A stretch of 64,000 nt of DNA from Pseudomonas sp. MF4836 (GCF_002018875.1 NZ_MVOL01000004.1:248001-312000); one strand, 5' to 3'. Shown: positions 23,769-33,414, counted from the first letter of the stretch. Program-made: numbers and translations. The notes: generated from the letters alone by a model not told the origin.

Positions 23769-24164
23769 TTATAAGCACCTGCTCAGTTTCATGTGGGATT
23801 TATGATTTCTGGCGATTATTCGTTTCGCATCGCTCTTGCTGGTGGCCGCTTTGAGTTCGGCAATCAATTTGTTGTGGAAGTGCCGACCGGCACGGCTTCC
23901 GTGGTGGCCGCCATCCGGGACTGGTACGCCTTTGGCATCGGTCACCTTGGTAAAAGTAACCCGGTCAGTGTCGACAACGTATTTTTTAAGCTCCTGGGCC
24001 GTGAAGCCCAGTTCTTTGGCCTTGGCTGCGATAGAAACCGGGAACAGCTCATGCTTGCCGCCGGAGCCCCTCAATGCCGCCGAAACAGAGGTTTTGTTGT
24101 CTTTGATATCTTGCACCGACGCGGCATTGAACCATTCGTCGAATTGGCCTGACTTCCACGGTGC
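23769..24164 (-). other. C-terminal toxin domain of the Rhs effector (unassigned, His-rich)
   Basis: This is the part of the rhs gene after the DPLGW boundary, residues 1356-1486. It has KHELFPVS, PDGGHHGSRAGRHFHNKLI and RNHKSHMKLSRCL, so at least seven histidines lie in a 100-residue basic domain. The GHH and HxHN pattern suggests an HNH/endonuclease VII-like nuclease, but I cannot assign a named family. The partner is the Imm22-like protein. Confidence 0.6.
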
Positions 24165-27100
24165 CCAGCCCAGCGGGTCGATCCAGGTCACCGGGTTCGG
24201 CGCGTACTGGTAAAGGTTGATACCACCCGCCAAACCTATCGGGTCGGGGGAGATAAAGCGGCCGATGTCCGGGTCGTAAAATCTGAAGGTGTTGTAGTGC
24301 AACCCTGTTTCACGGTCCAGGTACTGTCCCTGAAACCTGAGATTCTGTTCTTCGATGTAATAGGATTCGCGTACTTCCTTAAGGGTATTGCCCCAGACTC
24401 GGTAAGTGGCTTGCCAGATGTGATGCCCATCGGCTTCCGTCAGCAGTTCCGGAAGCCCGTTGAAGTCGTTGTGATAGTAGCGAATCCGCTGATGCGCGCC
24501 GAGGCCGTCGACCCGGGCCAATGGCTCGTATCCATCGTTTTCGTATATGTACAGGCTGGTCTGCTGGTTGCGTTGTTCTTGCAACAAGCGCGTGCCTTCC
24601 CAGACGAAACGTGTTTCACCCAAGGGATAGTCGTGGCTGTCGTGCTCGCTTTTGGCGATACGCCGGCCCAGTGGGTCGTAGCTCATTCGTAGCCGCGTCT
24701 CGCCCTGGGCACTTTGACTCCGGACTTCGATCAGGCGGTGTTCTGAGTCATAGGTGAAACGCTGGACGCCACGGCTGCCGCTGCGTTTTTCGACCATGCG
24801 GCCAAAGGCGTCGTAGCGATAACGCTTGTCCTGGTAAGTCAGCAACTTGTTATGCACCACCAGCCCGGCGCCCGCATTAGGGCCATCGAGCAAGTTGGCG
24901 GCAGCATCGTAGGCAAAGGTTTCGTTCTGGCCTTGCTGGCTGCCCTGGCTGGCGATGATGCGGCCGGTCGCGTCGTAGTGCAGCAATTGTTGTTCGTGGC
25001 CTGAAACATGGCGCTCGGTACGCCCGATCAGGTGGTTATTGAGGTCGAACTCGAAGTGCTTCTGTTCCGTTGCGGGAAGGTTGGAGAGTGCCGGATTCGT
25101 TCGGCGTAGACGTGAGCGCAGGCGACCGCTTCGATCGTACTCGCTGCGGGTGCTGAGCTGACCCTGGGTACGCATGACTTCACGATGCAGGCGGTCGCGC
25201 TCGAAGTCGCTGATGACTTGCCCGTCGAGGTTGATTTGGTGCAGATGGCCACTGCCGTAGGTCAGCCGGTTTAGCCAGCGGCCGTCCGGGAGTTGAGTCT
25301 GCACCATGTTGCCGAGTTCGTCGTAGTGATGCTGCAAGCTGCCCGTTGCGCTCTGCTCTGTCAGCAGTTGGCCGTTGGCGTCGTAGCTGAACGCCAGTGC
25401 CTGTTGCTGGCCCTGATGATCGGTGAATCGAACTCCAAGTAACTGGTCCAGCAGCGAGTAGCTGTAGACCGTGGTGCCGTCGTCGGTTGTCTTGGTCGTC
25501 AGCCGCCCCACAGCATCGCGTTGCAGGTGATGGACGATTGGCGCTACCGCAACATCTGGCACCAGTGCGAGGCCGTTGCCATGAAACGCTGGAAGGTAAT
25601 CGACACGGATCGGGTGCCCCAGCAAGTCGTAGGTATAGCGGCGGGCGCTGCCGTCCAGGTCCTGCTGCTCGACCAGACGGTCGCCCTTGTCCCAAGTAAA
25701 GCGGTAGTGTTCGCCATTTTCATTGGTAAGGGCTTGCAGCCGACCGTAAGGGTCATAACTGAAACGTACCTGTCGGCCTTGAGCGTCGATACGCTGGCGT
25801 ACCTGGCCACGACTGTCGTACTGATAACCGGTTCCGTGGCCTGCGGGGTCGATGTAGCGCGTCAGCAAGCCATTGGTATCGCGCTGAAAGTGCTCGATTC
25901 TGCCATCGGCCAGTTGGCTTTGTAGTAACCGCCCGTGAGCGTCGTACTGGTAAGTCTGGCGTTCGCCGAGGGCATCGGTGATCACCTGCAAGTGGCCGCG
26001 CCGATCATAATCGAAGCGAGTCGGATAGCCTGAGCAGTCGACATGTTTGACCAGTTGTCCCAGGCCGTTCCAGTCCAGAGTCTTGCTCCTGCCGCTGGCG
26101 TCGATGATCGTCACCACCTGGCCGTAAGCGTTGTAGCGGTACTGGGTAACCGCACCCATGGGGTCGGTTTCCTGGATGCAGTTGCCGCGTGGGTCGTAGC
26201 GGTAGCTCCAACTGTTACCGCCTGCATCGGTTTCCACCAACGGCAATGCCCAGTGTTCCAGCCACAGGGTCGACTCGGTGCGTCCCAGAGGGTCGAGGCT
26301 TGCGCTAAGGTTGCCGGCCTCGTCATAGCTGAACTGGTACTGCCCACCCTTGGGATCGATGGCCCCCAGCAGTTGCCGCTCCTCATTCCACTGGAAGCGC
26401 CAGGTCTGTTGAAGGTTATCGGTGTACTCGATGACTTGCTGCTGGCTGTTCCAGGTACGGCTACTCGTTCGTTGCAGGCCGTCGGTAATACGAGTGATGC
26501 CGGCGCTCAAGTCGTAGTCGAACTGGTACTGTTCGCCGTCGTCGGTCCAGTGCCGGACCACCCGCCATTCGCGCTCTTCTATCCACCCCCACTGATAGAA
26601 ACAACGCAGCCCAGTGGGCAACTGGTGTTCGACCATGCGCCGCCCGCTGTCGTAGGCAAAGCGGCGCTGGACGTGAGTGCTGATGTCTCTGACCTCGGCC
26701 AAGTCGCCGGCGCTATCGTAGGCGTAACTGACCAGTAGCTCCCGCTCCCCATCGGGATACAGACATTCGATCTGCGACACGCGCTTAGGCCATTGCGTGC
26801 TGTACCCCAGCTCAATCTGGATCAAGTCATCGGTATCGCGTAGTCGCGTGAGATGCCCGCTTTCGGCGTAGTCGAGGTAGATACGATTGTCGTTGCGGTC
26901 GCCCAGTTGACTAAGGCGCAGGTGCGTGGGGTCGGCCGGGTTGGGTTCGAATAGCCGATAGAGGCCGTTTTCGCTTTCAATCAGCAACTGGCCGTTGGTG
27001 TTGCGCCGCACACTGAGTTTTTCACCCGGGCTGTACACCGCGCTGCCTAGCGCAATACTCCCCATGTCGATGCGTCGGGCTTGCTCGTCGGTATAGATCA

Positions 27101-28229
27101 GGCGCTCGCCGCCATCGGGGTGGGCTTCGATCTGGACGCTGATTTCGTACGTAACGCTCCAACCCGCACCGAATAGTCCGTCGTGACGTTCGTCGTGGCT
27201 GTTGTAGACGCGCTGCCAGTCGATCGGAAAAGGTCCGGGCAAGACAAAGTCCATGTCCTCGCCGCCGCCCAGCACCTTGGCCCCAGTTGGCGCATGCACC
27301 GGGTTCGGCGAACCCACTACTGCATTGGTCAGCGCCCCCATGGCCTGGCTGACCACAAACGAATTGACCCCCGCCAGCAACATGCACGGCAGGTTGGCCT
27401 TGAAGTTGCCCTTTGCGCCCTTGAGCATCATCAGCGCGGTGATGGCCAGGCCCACGCCTGGGGTCTTGCCGCTGCGGATCTCGCGCACCACCACCGAGCC
27501 GCCGCCGATGGTGACGTTGGACGAGACCATGCCGGCGGCAACGACTTTGGCGTCGCAGGTGCTGCGGTCGCCGCTGCGCACGGCGGGCTGGCCGTTGATG
27601 GTGACTTTTTCCGAGCCTTCGGCGAGAAACTGCGGCGGCATCGGTGGATGCTTCATGCAGGTCACCAGGTCCAGCGGCTTGGGTTCTGCACCGGGGGCGG
27701 GGGTGGCGACGGTGGGGCGCCACATCTGCGAGAAGAAGCCTTTGGCCATGTCCAGGAAGCCGGGCTCTTCGGCCGGGGCCTGTGCCGACTCTGGCGACTC
27801 CGGCGCGGGCGGTTCTGCGCTTTCCGGCGTGCCCGACGGGGCGACATGGGAGGGCACGGTGCCCGCGGCACGGGCGGCCGGAATGTTGTTGGTCAGGGTG
27901 TCGGTGGAGCCGCTGAGGATGGTGGCCTGCACTGAGGGGGGGAACAGCGCGTTGCCCATCCAGTCGCACATTTTCGTCAGGCCTTTGTCGGCCCCGGTCT
28001 TGCTCATGGCCAGCCCGACGATCACCCCCACCACTGCGCCCAGCAGGCAGGCGCCGAGCCCGCCGGTGGCCACGGTGATGCCGGTCGCGGCCACCACGGC
28101 GGCGGTAGCCAGGGCAGTAATCGCGACGTTGGCCGCCACCTCCAGCACGCCGCTGAGGATGTCCGCCATCATCGAGCTGTGTTCGAGCCCGTCACCCAGG
28201 CGGGCGGCCCACAAAAGTGCGTCAGACAT
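23769..28229 (-). CDS. Rhs effector with prePAAR, transmembrane and PAAR domains (T6SS)
   Basis: A 1486-residue polymorphic toxin carried on the VgrG spike. Residues 8-17 (AARLGDGLEH) match the prePAAR motif AARxxDxxxH. A hydrophobic region (about 27-78) is the membrane segment held by EagR chaperones. A PAAR domain (about 85-265) is interrupted by a Pro/Glu-rich linker. Then come a DUF6531-type entry (FVLPGPFPIDWQRVYNSHD), about 25 Tyr/Asp (YD) repeats that build the Rhs cage, and the core end RFYDPDIGRFISPDPIGL with the self-cleavage region NPVTWIDPLGW near 1355. The last 131 residues are the toxin. It follows the EagR gene by 12 bp. Confidence 0.92.
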   Translation of the reverse strand: MSDALLWAARLGDGLEHSSMMADILSGVLEVAANVAITALATAAVVAATGITVATGGLGACLLGAVVGVIVGLAMSKTGADKGLTKMCDWMGNALFPPSVQATILSGSTDTLTNNIPAARAAGTVPSHVAPSGTPESAEPPAPESPESAQAPAEEPGFLDMAKGFFSQMWRPTVATPAPGAEPKPLDLVTCMKHPPMPPQFLAEGSEKVTINGQPAVRSGDRSTCDAKVVAAGMVSSNVTIGGGSVVVREIRSGKTPGVGLAITALMMLKGAKGNFKANLPCMLLAGVNSFVVSQAMGALTNAVVGSPNPVHAPTGAKVLGGGEDMDFVLPGPFPIDWQRVYNSHDERHDGLFGAGWSVTYEISVQIEAHPDGGERLIYTDEQARRIDMGSIALGSAVYSPGEKLSVRRNTNGQLLIESENGLYRLFEPNPADPTHLRLSQLGDRNDNRIYLDYAESGHLTRLRDTDDLIQIELGYSTQWPKRVSQIECLYPDGERELLVSYAYDSAGDLAEVRDISTHVQRRFAYDSGRRMVEHQLPTGLRCFYQWGWIEEREWRVVRHWTDDGEQYQFDYDLSAGITRITDGLQRTSSRTWNSQQQVIEYTDNLQQTWRFQWNEERQLLGAIDPKGGQYQFSYDEAGNLSASLDPLGRTESTLWLEHWALPLVETDAGGNSWSYRYDPRGNCIQETDPMGAVTQYRYNAYGQVVTIIDASGRSKTLDWNGLGQLVKHVDCSGYPTRFDYDRRGHLQVITDALGERQTYQYDAHGRLLQSQLADGRIEHFQRDTNGLLTRYIDPAGHGTGYQYDSRGQVRQRIDAQGRQVRFSYDPYGRLQALTNENGEHYRFTWDKGDRLVEQQDLDGSARRYTYDLLGHPIRVDYLPAFHGNGLALVPDVAVAPIVHHLQRDAVGRLTTKTTDDGTTVYSYSLLDQLLGVRFTDHQGQQQALAFSYDANGQLLTEQSATGSLQHHYDELGNMVQTQLPDGRWLNRLTYGSGHLHQINLDGQVISDFERDRLHREVMRTQGQLSTRSEYDRSGRLRSRLRRTNPALSNLPATEQKHFEFDLNNHLIGRTERHVSGHEQQLLHYDATGRIIASQGSQQGQNETFAYDAAANLLDGPNAGAGLVVHNKLLTYQDKRYRYDAFGRMVEKRSGSRGVQRFTYDSEHRLIEVRSQSAQGETRLRMSYDPLGRRIAKSEHDSHDYPLGETRFVWEGTRLLQEQRNQQTSLYIYENDGYEPLARVDGLGAHQRIRYYHNDFNGLPELLTEADGHHIWQATYRVWGNTLKEVRESYYIEEQNLRFQGQYLDRETGLHYNTFRFYDPDIGRFISPDPIGLAGGINLYQYAPNPVTWIDPLGWAPWKSGQFDEWFNAASVQDIKDNKTSVSAALRGSGGKHELFPVSIAAKAKELGFTAQELKKYVVDTDRVTFTKVTDAKGVPVPDGGHHGSRAGRHFHNKLIAELKAATSKSDAKRIIARNHKSHMKLSRCL

Positions 28230-28241
28230 GCAGGGCGCTCG

Positions 28242-28676
28242 TCACTGAGGTCCGTCGAAATTCAGGGAGCCCTTGATGCTGGCCCAGTGCGCGGCATCGG
28301 CATCGCCCAGGGGCTGGGCCTTGACGTAGCTGAGGGCGAGCATCTTGCGCGTGCCCGGCAGCACCAGGGCCAACTGGTATTGGAACACCCGCTCATTGCC
28401 CTTGTTGAACTGGCTGCGCAGCTCAAGGGCATCGACCTCTTGCGCCGTGCCTACACGCACCGCCACCCCGGGCTGGTAACGCAGTTCCTGGACCTGTTGT
28501 TCGAGTTTCTTCAACTGGCTGTCGAAGCTGCCTTGCAGGGTTTCACCCTCGGCCAGCAGGCTGCGACTGACGATCAGCGAGGTGCCCAGCTCCGGGAACT
28601 TGAGGATATTGATCGACGCGTCCAGCAGCTCGCTGGGCGGCAGGGCGAATTGGAATTCGTTGAGGCGATAGGACAT
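28242..28676 (-). CDS. EagR-type effector chaperone (DUF1795/DcrB-like)
   Basis: A 144-residue DUF1795 protein (MSYRLNEFQFALPPSELLDASINIL...). EagR chaperones form dimers that wrap the N-terminal membrane helices of prePAAR effectors and help load them on VgrG. The position, between vgrG and the rhs gene and 12 bp before the latter, and the prePAAR motif in that Rhs protein agree with this role. No signal peptide is present, as expected for a cytoplasmic chaperone. Confidence 0.88.
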   Translation of the reverse strand: MSYRLNEFQFALPPSELLDASINILKFPELGTSLIVSRSLLAEGETLQGSFDSQLKKLEQQVQELRYQPGVAVRVGTAQEVDALELRSQFNKGNERVFQYQLALVLPGTRKMLALSYVKAQPLGDADAAHWASIKGSLNFDGPQ

Positions 28677-28691
28677 GGCGCTGGGCTCTGG

Positions 28692-30635
28692 TTAGGGGTT
28701 GCCCTTGGGCTTGGGAAACATGGCGTTGACGCTGGCATCGATGCTGCCCTTGATGCCCTGGCCTTCCGGGCTCGCGCCGGCGCTGCCGCCGTTGTTCAGG
28801 TGCAGCACGCCGCCGGTGTTGAATTCGGCATCGCCCGAGGCATAAAAGCTGATCTGTTTGCCGGTGAGGTTGATCTGGCCGCTGGCGTTCAATTCCAGCA
28901 CGCTCTCGCCGCAGACCAGGCGCAGGTTCTCGCCGACCTCGATGACGTAGCTCTGGCTGATGCTGTCGGTCTTTTTGCCACCGACTACCAGGATGTCCAG
29001 TTCCCCCACCGCGCGCAGGCGGGTCGAGCCGATGGTGACCGTTTCGTCACGGCCCACGCTCTTGTTCCGGTCATGCCCCACCGAATGGCTTTCATCGACC
29101 TCGACCACGATGTCCTGGTTGCGCTCGGCGTGGATGTACAGCTGCTCCAGGCCCTTTTTGTCTTCCATGCGGATTTCGTTGAAGTTGGCCGGGGAGCCGC
29201 CTTTGCTGGAGCGGCTTTTCATGCCGCTCTGGGTGGCGTTGGCGGGCAGGTCGTAGGGCACGCTCTGCTCGGCGTTGTACACGCGGCCGGTGATGATCGG
29301 GCGGTCGGGGTCGCCTTCGAGGAAGCTGACGATGACTTCCTGGCCGATCCGCGGGATCTGCATCGAGCCCCAGTTCTTGCCGGCCCAGGCCTGGGAGACG
29401 CGGATCCAGCAGGAGCTGTTTTCGTTGGACTGGTCGTGGCGGTCCCAGTAGAAGTGCACCTTGACCCGGCCGAACTGGTCGGTCCAGATTTCCTCGCCGC
29501 TGGGGCCGACCACGATGGCGGTCTGCGGGCCTTTGACGACGGGCCGGTGGGTGTCGGCCAGGGGCCGGAAGCTTTGCTGGGCGTCGATGCAGGTCAGGCC
29601 GCTTTCGAACTGCGCGCCGCCGCCACCGCCGCCCGACTCCAAGCTTTCCTGGACGATGTAGTAGCGCGCGCCGACGATCAGGTATTCGCGGTTCTGGTCC
29701 TGGCGACTGAAGCCGCTGAGGCTGAACAGGTGGCCGGCGCCGAGGCCGCGGGCGTTGCCGCTGAGTTCGACCCGTTCGTGCAGGCTTTGCAGGGCCTCGA
29801 TGCGGGTGCGCGCGTAGTGTTCGCCGTCCTGGCTCTGGACGTAGGTCCCGGGGTAGTCGTACAGCGGGTAGTCGCCGGCGGTGTGCGGGCGCGGCATGGC
29901 CGAGCGCACGTCGATTCGTGCGCTGGGGCGCTGAAAGTCGTAGTCGTTGAGCTCCAGGGAGCCGGGCTGGACTTCCTGCGCCAGGTGCCAGTCGAAGATG
30001 TGGTCGCGCTCGCGCTGCTGTTCGTCGCGCGGGTAGTAGGGCACCGAGTCGTAGCCGGGCACGGTGCTGTGGGCGCCGTAGGCATCGGCCAGGACCAGCA
30101 CGTGGCGGTCTTTTTCATGGCGGAAGAAGTAGTAGATGCCTTCCTGTTCCATCAGCCGGCTGACGAAGTCGAAGCTGTTTTCCCGGTACTGGACGCAGTA
30201 TTCCCACTCGCGATAAGGCTGGCTCAGGGCGTCTTCGAAGTCGGAGAAACCCAGGTCGCGAAACACCTGCTTGATGATCTGCGGGATGCTCAGGTTCTGG
30301 AAAATCCGGCAGTCGGAGGTGCGGCTCAACAGCCACAGCCAGGGGCGCAGGGTCACCTGGTAGCTGGCGAACTGGCCCAGGTCGACATTCTGGCTGCACC
30401 GGGAAACGATGCCGTGGAAGTGCCGCTCGCCACCGTCGCTCAGTTGCAGGCTCAGGCTCATGGGCTTGCCCAGGAGCTGGTTGAGGTCGATGGCGGCGTC
30501 GTTCGAGGTCAGTTGCAGCTCGTAGTCGAACAGGCGCCCCAGCTCCTCGCCGCCGCCCATGTTTTTCAGCAGCAGAACATCCGGCCCCAAGGGGCTGCTG
30601 ATCTGTGCCAGCCGTGTGGATTGCGTGAATAACAT
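28692..30635 (-). CDS. vgrG: VgrG spike protein (TssI)
   Basis: A 647-residue trimeric spike of the T6SS. The N-terminal gp27/gp5-like region (ISSPLGPDVLLLKNMGGGEELGRLFDYEL) is followed by the OB-fold with DQFGRVKVHFYWDR and SCWIRVSQAWAGKNWGSMQIPRIGQEV, and a C-terminal beta-prism of VgrG repeats (HAERNQDIVVEVDESHSVGHDRNKSVGRDETV). The length is that of a plain VgrG without an added effector domain. The C-terminal tail ends PKPKGNP and should bind the PAAR domain of the Rhs protein encoded after it. A REP palindrome separates vgrG from clpV. Confidence 0.95.
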   Translation of the reverse strand: MLFTQSTRLAQISSPLGPDVLLLKNMGGGEELGRLFDYELQLTSNDAAIDLNQLLGKPMSLSLQLSDGGERHFHGIVSRCSQNVDLGQFASYQVTLRPWLWLLSRTSDCRIFQNLSIPQIIKQVFRDLGFSDFEDALSQPYREWEYCVQYRENSFDFVSRLMEQEGIYYFFRHEKDRHVLVLADAYGAHSTVPGYDSVPYYPRDEQQRERDHIFDWHLAQEVQPGSLELNDYDFQRPSARIDVRSAMPRPHTAGDYPLYDYPGTYVQSQDGEHYARTRIEALQSLHERVELSGNARGLGAGHLFSLSGFSRQDQNREYLIVGARYYIVQESLESGGGGGGAQFESGLTCIDAQQSFRPLADTHRPVVKGPQTAIVVGPSGEEIWTDQFGRVKVHFYWDRHDQSNENSSCWIRVSQAWAGKNWGSMQIPRIGQEVIVSFLEGDPDRPIITGRVYNAEQSVPYDLPANATQSGMKSRSSKGGSPANFNEIRMEDKKGLEQLYIHAERNQDIVVEVDESHSVGHDRNKSVGRDETVTIGSTRLRAVGELDILVVGGKKTDSISQSYVIEVGENLRLVCGESVLELNASGQINLTGKQISFYASGDAEFNTGGVLHLNNGGSAGASPEGQGIKGSIDASVNAMFPKPKGNP

Positions 30636-30661
30636 GGTTTATCTCGTTAGAGGCAATTGAT

Positions 30662-30709
30662 CTGTAGCCGCTACCGCGAGGCTCGGGCCCCGTTCGGTGG
30701 CGGCTACAG
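30662..30709. repeat. REP palindrome between clpV and vgrG
   Basis: CTGTAGCCGC (30662-30671) and GCGGCTACAG (30700-30709) are perfect 10-bp complements, with CTACCG/CGGTGG extending the stem. It is the same GCGGCTACA family as at 18727 and 59041 and nearly fills the 97-bp gap ahead of vgrG. Confidence 0.75.
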
Positions 30710-30732
30710 TCCGTAGCAACATCCCCTTGCGC

Positions 30733-33414
30733 TCAAACCCCAACGTCACTGAACGCGTAGTGCAATTCGTTGTTGCGCTGGCTGATGCGCACCCCGGCCA
30801 TTGGCTTGCCTTCGAGCATGCGCGTCAGGAACTCGCGGCTCATGTCCGGCAGCAGGCTGTTGGTGAGGATGGTGTCGATCATCCGTCCGCCGCTTTCGGT
30901 CTCGCTGCAGCGCGAGACGATCAGGTCGACCACCTCGTCGTCGAAGTCGAAGGCGACTTTGTGGGTGTTCTCCACGCGCTTTTTGATCCGCCCCAGTTGC
31001 AGGCGGGTGATGGCCTTGAGCATGTCGTCGCTGAGCGGGTAGTACGGAATGGTCACCAGGCGCCCGAGCAGGGCCGGGGGGAAGATTTCCAGCAGCGGCT
31101 GGCGCAGGGCCTTGGCGATTTCCTCGGGCTCGGGGACGTTCTGCGGGTCCTTGCAGACTTGCGCGATCAGCTCGGTGCCGGCGTTGGTGGTGAGCAGGAT
31201 CAGGGTGTTCTTGAAGTCGATCACCCGGCCTTCACCGTCCTCCATCACGCCCTTGTCGAACACCTGGAAGAAGATCTCGTGCACGTCCGGGTGGGCTTTT
31301 TCCACCTCGTCCAGCAGCACTACGCTGTAGGGTTTGCGCCGTACCGCTTCGGTCAGCACGCCGCCTTCGCCATAGCCCACATAGCCCGGCGGGGCACCCT
31401 TGAGGGTGGACACGGTATGGGCTTCCTGGAACTCGCTCATGTTGATGGTGATCACGTTCTGCTCGCCGCCGTACATGGCTTCGGCCAGGGCCAGGGCGGT
31501 TTCGGTCTTGCCCACGCCGGAGGTGCCGGCCAGCATGAACACGCCAATCGGCTTGCTCGGGTTGTCGAGGCCGGCGCGGGAGGTCTGGATGCGCTTGGCG
31601 ATCATCTGCAGGGCATGGTCCTGGCCGATGATGCGTTTCTTCAGGTGCTGGTCGAGGTTGAGCACCGTCTCCAGTTCGTTGCGCGCCATGCGCCCGACCG
31701 GGATCCCGGTCCAGTCGGCCACCACCGAGGCCACGGCCTGGTAGTCGACGGTTGGCAGGATCAGCGGGGTTTCACCTTGCAAGGCGCTGAGGCGCTGTTG
31801 CAGGTCGACCAGTTTTTCACGCAGGTCGTGGCTGTCTTCGCTGCCGTCATCGCTGTCCACCACGCCGGCGCGTTCACGCAGGGTGGCGCGGGTCGCCAGC
31901 AATTCGTCGACCAGGGTTTTCTCCTCGGCCCAGCGGCTTTCCAGCTCGGCCAGGCGCTCGCGTTCGGCGCTCAGCAGGCCCTCGCTGTTGCTTTGCCGGG
32001 TGCCGATGTTGACCCCGATCGCATGTTCGCGGGCGATGATCTGCAACTCGGTTTCCAGGGCTTCGATCCGGCGGCGGCTGTCGTCCACCTCGGCCGGCAC
32101 CGCGTGCAGGCTGATGGCGACGCGGGCGCAGGCGGTGTCCAGCAGGCTCACGGATTTGTCGGGCAACTGGCGCGCCGGAATGTAGCGGTGCGAGAGTTTG
32201 ACCGAGGCCTCCAGGGCTTCGTCGAGGATCTGTACCTGGTGGTGCTGCTCCATGGTCGAGGCCACGCCACGCATCATCAGCAGCGCCTTGTCTTCCGACG
32301 GCTCGGCCACTTGCACCACTTGGAAGCGGCGGGTCAGGGCCGGGTCTTTCTCGATGTGTTTCTTGTACTCGGCCCAGGTCGTGGCGGCCACGGTGCGCAG
32401 GGTGCCACGGGCCAGGGCCGGCTTGAGCAGGTTGGCCGCGTCACCGGTGCCGGCGGCGCCACCGGCACCGACCAGGGTGTGGGCTTCGTCGATAAACAGA
32501 ATGATCGGCTTGGGCGAGGCCTGGACGTCTTCGATGACCTGGCGCAGGCGCTGTTCGAATTCGCCCTTCATGCTGGCGCCGGCTTGCAGCAGGCCGACGT
32601 CCAGGCTGCGCAGTTCGACGTCCTTGAGTGCCGGCGGCACATCGCCGGCGACGATGCGCAGGGCAAAGCCTTCGACCACGGCGGTTTTGCCGACACCGGC
32701 TTCACCGGTGAGGATCGGGTTGTTCTGCCGCCGGCGCATGAGGATGTCCACCAATTGGCGGATCTCTTCATCACGGCCGACGATCGGGTCCAGTTTGCCG
32801 CTGCGGGCCTGCTCGGTGAGGTCGACGGTAAAGCGCTTGAGCGCTTCCTGCTTGCCCAGGGCACTCGGGGCCATGGCGCCGCTGGCTTCGCCTGGCACGG
32901 CGCCGGCATTGAAGCCGTCGCTGGCGCTGAGGGCGTTTTCCGGCGAATCGCCGATGTATTCGTCAAAGCGCTCGCTCAGGGCTTCGACCTTGATCTTGTC
33001 GAACTCTTTGGACAGCCCCAGCAGCGCGTTGCGCAGGCTTGGGGTCTTGAGGATGCCGATCACCAGATAGCCGGTGCGCACCTGGCTTTCGCCGAACATC
33101 AGGCTGCCGTAGACCCAGCCGCGCTCGACCGCTTCTTCGACGTGGGACGAGAGGTCGGTGATCGAGGTCGAGCCGCGCGGCAGGCGGTCCAGGGCTTCGG
33201 TCAGGTCGCGGGCCAGGCGCGCCGGCTCCAGGTTGAACTGACGGACGATGCGGTGCAGGTCCGAGTCCTGCAATTGCAGCAATTGGTGAAACCAGTGGGC
33301 CAGCTCCACATAGGGGTTGCCCCGCAGTTTGCAGAAGACGGTGGCGGCTTCGATGGCTTTGTAGGCGACGCTGTTGAGTTTGCCGAACAGCGCTGCGCGA
33401 CTGATTTCACCCAT
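30733..33414 (-). CDS. clpV: T6SS sheath-recycling ATPase ClpV (TssH)
   Basis: An 893-residue AAA+ unfoldase that takes apart the contracted TssBC sheath. It has an N-terminal Clp-N domain that binds TssC, the first ATPase domain with Walker A GEAGVGKTA (about residue 232) and FIDEAHTLVGAGG, the ClpV middle helices, and the second domain with GTSGVGKTE (about 627) and the VLLDEVEKAHPDV sensor. It is complete. The start overlaps the tssG stop by 8 bp. Confidence 0.95.
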   Translation of the reverse strand: MGEISRAALFGKLNSVAYKAIEAATVFCKLRGNPYVELAHWFHQLLQLQDSDLHRIVRQFNLEPARLARDLTEALDRLPRGSTSITDLSSHVEEAVERGWVYGSLMFGESQVRTGYLVIGILKTPSLRNALLGLSKEFDKIKVEALSERFDEYIGDSPENALSASDGFNAGAVPGEASGAMAPSALGKQEALKRFTVDLTEQARSGKLDPIVGRDEEIRQLVDILMRRRQNNPILTGEAGVGKTAVVEGFALRIVAGDVPPALKDVELRSLDVGLLQAGASMKGEFEQRLRQVIEDVQASPKPIILFIDEAHTLVGAGGAAGTGDAANLLKPALARGTLRTVAATTWAEYKKHIEKDPALTRRFQVVQVAEPSEDKALLMMRGVASTMEQHHQVQILDEALEASVKLSHRYIPARQLPDKSVSLLDTACARVAISLHAVPAEVDDSRRRIEALETELQIIAREHAIGVNIGTRQSNSEGLLSAERERLAELESRWAEEKTLVDELLATRATLRERAGVVDSDDGSEDSHDLREKLVDLQQRLSALQGETPLILPTVDYQAVASVVADWTGIPVGRMARNELETVLNLDQHLKKRIIGQDHALQMIAKRIQTSRAGLDNPSKPIGVFMLAGTSGVGKTETALALAEAMYGGEQNVITINMSEFQEAHTVSTLKGAPPGYVGYGEGGVLTEAVRRKPYSVVLLDEVEKAHPDVHEIFFQVFDKGVMEDGEGRVIDFKNTLILLTTNAGTELIAQVCKDPQNVPEPEEIAKALRQPLLEIFPPALLGRLVTIPYYPLSDDMLKAITRLQLGRIKKRVENTHKVAFDFDDEVVDLIVSRCSETESGGRMIDTILTNSLLPDMSREFLTRMLEGKPMAGVRISQRNNELHYAFSDVGV

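Noticed and set aside
28179..30632. 817-codon open frame on the plus strand opposite vgrG
   Set aside because: It is antisense to a clear vgrG gene and its translation is a biased Ala/Val/Gly/His/Gln text with no domain. Long shadow frames are common in GC-rich DNA.
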